The notes beneath the pieces are model-generated. The model was not told where the DNA came from and made no database searches. It saw only the letters and a program-made list of their open reading frames with translations. The position numbers and the translations under genes were made by a program. DNA of 60,000 nt from Lineus longissimus (lineage: Eukaryota > Nemertea > Pilidiophora > Heteronemertea > Lineidae), in contig NC_088325.1 of assembly GCF_910592395.1 (NCBI RefSeq), positions 6,417,501 through 6,477,500 of the forward strand, in the 5' to 3' direction. Below are positions 55,164 through 60,000 of the stretch, in pieces. The first letter of the stretch is position 1; each line of letters starts with the position of its first letter.

Positions 55164-57156
55164 GTAAGTGCCGACGAGTTACAATATATCCTCGAAGACC
55201 CTGACTAATGGACTGTTTCGTAGTTGAATCAGCAAGCGTCAATTCTTATCGTCATTCGGATCGGAAAATTGCATCGCACGAGGCACAAGTGTGCGAGGGC
55301 CATTATAACTACCTTTAACATACTCTTAACTTACCCTTAAAGGGACAACTTGGGCGTGGGAGAGCCAGGAGAGAATACCCCTGCTTGACACCATGCGCCG
55401 CCACTTGTAGCAACACACTGACGTGATATATGTTAAAGACTTCAGCCAGTGTTGTGAGGCAGTTTTTGACATCATTTGCGAATTTCAGGCAGGCCTAAGG
55501 CTACATCCCGCTCTAGCGCATTCTTTATTTTAGTTCAATGAATTTTCTCGACACCGAATGCCTCCAACACCAACCTTGCAATATCTTATCGACTTTGCTA
55601 GGTATTGCATCGCGAAACCCCGTAAACCACTCGCAAACTATACTCACAACGCAACTTTTTGCGATACCATCGTTGTTATTATTCTGCGAGGTGGCTAAAT
55701 TTGTGTGGCGCTGCTTGGCTTCCATAAAGATAAATTGCTTTGTGTGCCCGCAGACATAGCGAGCTTTGTGCTTTACTAGAGGTAGAATTAGATCAAATTT
55801 GAATATTTTTGTACTTGAGATGTCATACATGTACTGTATTGAGACACCAACAGCTACACCATGACTGGATTATCCTCCTTCTCTTGGACACTGATTCCGT
55901 GGATGGAAACCCGTCTGGTTGCTTGAGGTTTCGGTTTAAGACATGCCACCCTAACGGCATTTAATGTCAATAAAGAAGTCTCCTCCTTTCAACGCTGATC
56001 CAATCATTCCAATAGGACGGGAAATCCGTCAGACGCACACTCAACGGCTAGCCAATGAAATCGCTCGACAATTGATATTGCCAACCTCGCCAAATGATCA
56101 GGTTACCCTTCTTCTGAACGACGCGCACATATGATTTGTGTCAGGTCAGCATACCTGGAATCGCCCAAGCAATAAGTTATTTCTATCGAATACCTGGTCT
56201 TCCACTATATACGCATTGACGAGGGCTTTCCGTGCATGTCTCTTGCAATACCCACAAGTGTCATGTAGTGTTGTTGCAATATGGACGAGTTGGAAAGAAA
56301 GGGAATGTACGGAGACTACCATTGACTGTTCTTCTATTCTCCGCACGTCCCCCGTCGTACAACGCTTATTTATATCAATTCTATCCGTTTTACAAATTTG
56401 GACATCGTAAAGACTGATACACGTATAACAAAACCATTGAAGTCATGACCGAATAGTCATGATAGCCATGTTTTGAAGCATAGAAGTGTAACCGTTCTGG
56501 TAGATGAGTGGGGGACAAAAAAAGGGTAATAGCCGTCTTGACTCCCAATCTTGGGGTCCTCATCGGCGGAGAAGGGAGGATACCGACGAGATACCGACGG
56601 CGCACTCTGGCATCACCTCGGTCTCAGGATTTCCGTGGAGTAGCACCCCTACCCCCCCCCCCCCCCAAAGACCCACGGGAGCCATACAGTATGCGTTTTT
56701 AGAGACTTTCAGCACCGTCGAATCTCTTGCCCGTATAATTCTGCGTACGACTTCATCAGTTTGTGCAGCTTGGACGAAGAGTGGTACTCTATAATCATAA
56801 TCGAAAGAAATGTTTTGGATACGCCTGGGAGGCAGTAACGTATGTTATGAAACGCTTTAAGTTGCATTTGCAGCTAAATTGAATCTTTATCATATTTCCA
56901 TATGGTTTAAGAAATATTGTAGATTTCGTTGAAAATTGTTTGTGATTTTTTTAAGGGATTTTTTTTAAAAGCGTGTTCACTGCCACCTATCTATTGAGCT
57001 GTTCACTAGTTGCGCACGGCTGAGCTATCAAGCTGAAGCTCATTTTATGTATCACTTACCTGTATGCGACATACGCATTTTCCATACGGATATCTGATAC
57101 ATTCTGACTGTGCTGAAGGTCACTAGTAACCAAACTTCACGTTCTTCTCATCTTAG
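55164..57156 (+). other. intron of gene 5, free of large insertions
   Basis: 1,993 bases, the only intron of the family without a transposon, and so a guide to the ancestral intron. It contains the shared block (55,340-55,720), a poly-C run near 56,653 and a clean acceptor GTTCTTCTCATCTTAG. No gene seen. Confidence 0.7.
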
Positions 57157-58118
57157 GTCCGAATAGACTCGCTACGTTTCGGCTACAACGAAAGTTTCAA
57201 CTGAAGAAAACTTCTCCGAAGAATTTACTATGTATTGTTTACTCTCCTATACAACAGTTCTTTCTCTTACATTCATGTGGTGGCATTTCCCAATGGATGA
57301 ATCCTCCATCTTTTATTATTGCATATTACCCAGGCTCGACTCATACACAGAGACTGCTTTTTAACCTTCAATATCGGGTCACTGATATATTATGCTTTAA
57401 AACATACCTGCTTGTGTTCTGCTTACATTCCTATCGCAGTAAGTTGTCTGCAGATTTATACAGTATTAGCGGAAGGTTTGTATCTCGTGTTACAGTGATC
57501 TACACCATAACTGGTTTAAGATGCAGCCCAGTGATGTCAGATGACATGAGTCGTGTGCTAGTTTGGACTCAAAACCTTACCAGAACAACCAAGCCTGATT
57601 ACGAATTGATTCTATTTGAAATTGACCATCGCTCCGAACAAAATATTGCATTCACTCATCCAAAGTTTATAACGTCCGTCTCAGAAGGAACATATCATGT
57701 CTGGCCTCCCCAGGTAGTGTGGTCAAATGATACCATTTTTGTTTATGATAAAAGGTCTGTAGTTGTATTTTGCTTCGAAGGTTCTTACAAACTGATTCAC
57801 AAGCAAAAGTTAAATATTAAAAAAAAGGGTTACGGAATCTGGGATCATGTCAACAGCATATTTATGTGTTTGCAAGGGAAGAGATCTAGAAAAGGAAAAT
57901 ATAAATCCTTTTCACTTGTTTGGGTGTCATTTAAAGATGACAACGCTTTGAAGAATGTTGCCAGAGTTCCAGGATTCAAAGTAATATTTCCAGTTCCTCC
58001 AAATCCACGTCCAATATTCGCAATCAGCACGAACGGAATACTTCTTTTAACTCGCATATTCTGCTTAAGAAAGGAACCTACAATTCATCAGTTCCGCATG
58101 GTGCTTGGACATGACTGA
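57157..58118 (+). CDS. propeller-family gene 5, exon 2
   Basis: Phase-1 terminal exon, open from the acceptor (GTCCGAATAGACTCGC...) to the stop at 58,118. Conserved strands: QQFFLLHSCGG, YLLVFCLHS, SRVLVWTQN, YELILFEIDH, NDTIFVYDKRSVVVF, KSFSLVWVSF and RPIFAISTNGILLL. Four residues are missing at RTTKPDYE. The loop before the Trp-Pro-Pro turn is SEGTYHVWPP. Two residues are inserted in GKRSRKGKYKS, and a proline-rich FPVPPNPRPIF replaces FLRRDHPHPIF. It ends IHQFRMVLGHD. Function unknown. Confidence 0.82.
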
Positions 58119-58582
58119 TTGTATTCAAATTGCAAAATGTGTTATGTTTTCCTTCCTGTGCTTTGGAATTCAATACAAAACCGCAGTGCTGCTGTCCGTC
58201 GTCGGCTGTCGTTTGTTTCAAAAAACAGTTTCAAGTTTCCTTACCACGGGGGTTGAGAACTTGAAACTTTGTTCTCAGGACCCCTAGATCAGGTGACCTT
58301 TGACACTGAATTTCGGTTTTATTTGATTCTCAACTTGCCCAGCAGGGCTCGGTTGTTCAAAAGCACAAGAGCCACGTTATCCTCGACGGTTACCTTAACC
58401 ATAAAAACCGTGGCGAAAGTCTTCAGGTTAAAAGTTTTATGGTTAAGGTAACCCTTTACGGATAACCATCCGTAAGTGTGATGTCCATGATCTGTTATCA
58501 TACAGATTATGGTAATGTCGAGGAGTTTGGGAACTTTCATCCACTAAAAAGTTGTATGTAGGTTCTGTGTTGATATACATGT
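58119..58582. other. 3' flank of gene 5 with a short inverted repeat
   Basis: A short form of the shared flank, then a perfect 19-bp inverted pair GGTTACCTTAACCATAAAA (58,388-58,406) and its complement (58,435-58,453). The pair lies inside a segment absent from the other flanks and is probably a small MITE. No gene. Confidence 0.6.
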
Positions 58583-58946
58583 GTTCCGCGCATTTTACCG
58601 ATCTGCGCTATCTTAAGATTGCGCTGCGCAACATGCCATAAGTCAAATATATCTTGTGGCTATCTTTAGCCGGTATTGAATTAATTCACATTCAGCATTC
58701 CATAGACAATCACATGACAGTAATGTGACCGAAGGTGTAGCAAAAAATAGGTGAAAATAAAGCTACCAAAAGCAAAATAAGTGCTCTTACAACGCCATAT
58801 ACGTAACTACATCATAACTAAAATGCCTAATCGGCAAAAAGCGCAGAGCCACCCTTGCGCGATCTCGAGATTGTCGCGCAATTAAAGGATCCTAAGAACA
58901 CACAGCGCAATCTAAAGATAGCGTTAATCTGTAACTGGCGCAGAAC
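58583..58946. mobile_element. MITE-like inverted-repeat element
   Basis: Arms of about 45-50 bases, GTTCCGCGCATTTTACC...GCGCTATCTTAAGATTGCGC on the left and its imperfect inverse ending GGCGCAGAAC on the right. About 364 bp, non-coding. Confidence 0.7.
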
Positions 58947-59299
58947 ACACCCCGAAATGTACAGGGCAATTTCAAATAGCTTAAGAGATTAATGCTGTTC
59001 ATCATTGTTTATATTCCAGTCAGACAAGCCATTGTATTGGATTTACTGTGTATTTCAGAAAACCATAGTCTATGCCATAATGCAAATAAAGCACCGAATA
59101 AGATTTTGAAGCAAGCCATATTATAAAAGAACCGATTTTCAGGACGGTTGGAAAATAATAGGAAAATGCATTGAAACGGGTGAAAATGATGGCCTTTCTA
59201 ATGAGCCTCCCCGAACGTTTCACGCGTTAGGTGCGACCCCTGTATGTGAGCGGATACCGCGGCATTTTCCGCTACGTTCAAGGTGCGTTTTTTGGTGTG

Positions 59300-59372
59300 T
59301 AGGGGCCTTACGTTGAGCAGCTAGTAGGGGGCCTTACGTTGGACAGCTGGTAGGGGGCCTTCTTGCAGGGTT
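59300..59372. repeat. tandem repeat, about 31 bp, nearly three copies
   Basis: GTAGGGGGCCTTACGTTGGACAGCTG-type unit repeated with small changes. Confidence 0.8.
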
Positions 59373-59451
59373 TGGGATAACAAGTTCACAAAATAATGTT
59401 ACTGACATGTCTACATATGTAAATCACCAACTTGGGCAGATATGTTGTTTT

Positions 59452-59728
59452 TTTATACTAAAACGGCTTCCAGCAGGACCGCAACTTCTCGAAACAGGAT
59501 AAATGAAAACTCTTTGAATTGCAATAAACAATTCACGAGAACGGGGTGTAACCTTAGGACTGCCTGAAATTCGCAAGCCATGCAATAAACTGCCTTCCAA
59601 TACTGATGAATGCCGTTATCAGAGAACGGCATCAGTGTAATACTACCAGGGGTGGCGCATGGTGTCAAGCACGGGAATTATCCTCCTGGCCAGGAAAATC
59701 ACACGCCCAAGTTGTCCCTTTAAATTTA
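59452..59728 (-). repeat. inverted partial copy of the intronic block
   Basis: On the minus strand this matches 34,230-34,480: CAACTTGGGCGTGTGATT, then CAGGAGGATAAT, GCTTGACACCATGCGC, TTGCGAATTTCAGGCAG and GGTCCTGCTGGAAGCC. All intact units carry the block on the plus strand. Confidence 0.8.
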
Positions 59729-59898
59729 AGTTCCAAATTCAGATTTTGAACAATTGAACCTGACCTTGAAAGTGTAACCTTACAAATCAGTTCTGGACGA
59801 GTCTTTTTTTGGAAATGCTGAACAACCATTAGTCCATTGGACCACAAGTAAAATTCTACAAGCGTCAGGCGACCAAACACATTGATATGAGGACTACT

Positions 59899-60000
59899 AA
59901 CATAACATAACATAACATAACATAACATAATTTATTTCTCTCCAAAAAACCCTTTCGGGTATAAGAGGTTACATGATTTAACATTTACATATGGTGGACC
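59899..60000 (-). mobile_element. 3' end of another non-LTR element, runs off the window
   Basis: The plus strand shows six or so CATAA repeats followed by TTTATTTCTC. On the minus strand this is a 3' end with a (TTATG)n tail, a common tail type in invertebrate LINEs. The body lies beyond 60,000. Confidence 0.6.

Noticed and set aside
58019-59223. Small minus-strand frames near the right end
   Set aside because: Short, without splice or domain support, and overlapping gene 5, the MITE or low-complexity DNA.

Overview
The window looks like intron-rich nuclear DNA from an animal, most likely a marine invertebrate (an invertebrate deuterostome would fit). It holds a spliced gene family with canonical GT-AG introns. 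It also holds a varied transposon load: Ty3/Gypsy, two non-LTR retrotransposons, a Penelope-like element, PIF/Harbinger, pogo/Tigger-like and several foldback MITEs. The species cannot be fixed from the sequence. No tRNA, rRNA or CRISPR array was seen.

The backbone is a tandem array of a unit that is about 7-8 kb once later insertions are subtracted. Each unit carries: (i) exon 1 of a two-exon gene (ATG in a strong ACCATGG context, phase-1 GT donor); (ii) an intron of about 2.0-2.2 kb before insertions; (iii) exon 2 (phase-1 AG acceptor, stop); (iv) a 3' flank; (v) a short broken copy of the end of exon 2; (vi) a 17-bp minisatellite whose repeat matches the last coding bases of exon 2; and (vii) a decayed stretch that may once have encoded death-fold domains. 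Four gene copies are intact (434, 432, 430 and 427 residues): 7,037-12,407; 17,128-25,503; 33,192-38,022; 54,842-58,118. Two are broken exon-2 copies of a second subtype (2,723-3,658 and 42,385-42,816). The protein has the look of a beta-propeller. I do not recognise it securely; there is a weak, unproven resemblance to DET1.

Layout: 1-2,700 repeats without a gene; 2.7-4.9 kb pseudogene and minisatellite; 5-12.4 kb gene 1, whose intron carries a LINE; 12.4-17.1 kb flank, minisatellite and death-fold relic; 17.1-25.5 kb gene 2, whose intron carries a pogo-like element and a two-gene Harbinger element; 25.5-33 kb flank, minisatellite, a 2.4-kb insertion and MITEs; 33.2-38 kb gene 3, with a duplicated exon 1 and a retro-insert in the intron; 38.9-42.3 kb minisatellite, then a LINE and a Penelope-like element joined at their 5' ends; 42.4-43.9 kb pseudogene and minisatellite; 43.9-53.1 kb a young Ty3/Gypsy element with identical LTRs, inserted in the minisatellite; 53.1-58.1 kb rest of the minisatellite, relic and gene 5; 58.1-60 kb MITE, an inverted piece of the intron block and the tail of another LINE.

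Most of the repeat burden sits in introns or flanks. The exon reading frames, the phase-1 junctions and the corrected intron length are kept in all four intact copies, which suggests selection on the protein. Protein differences between copies gather in a few length-variable loops.
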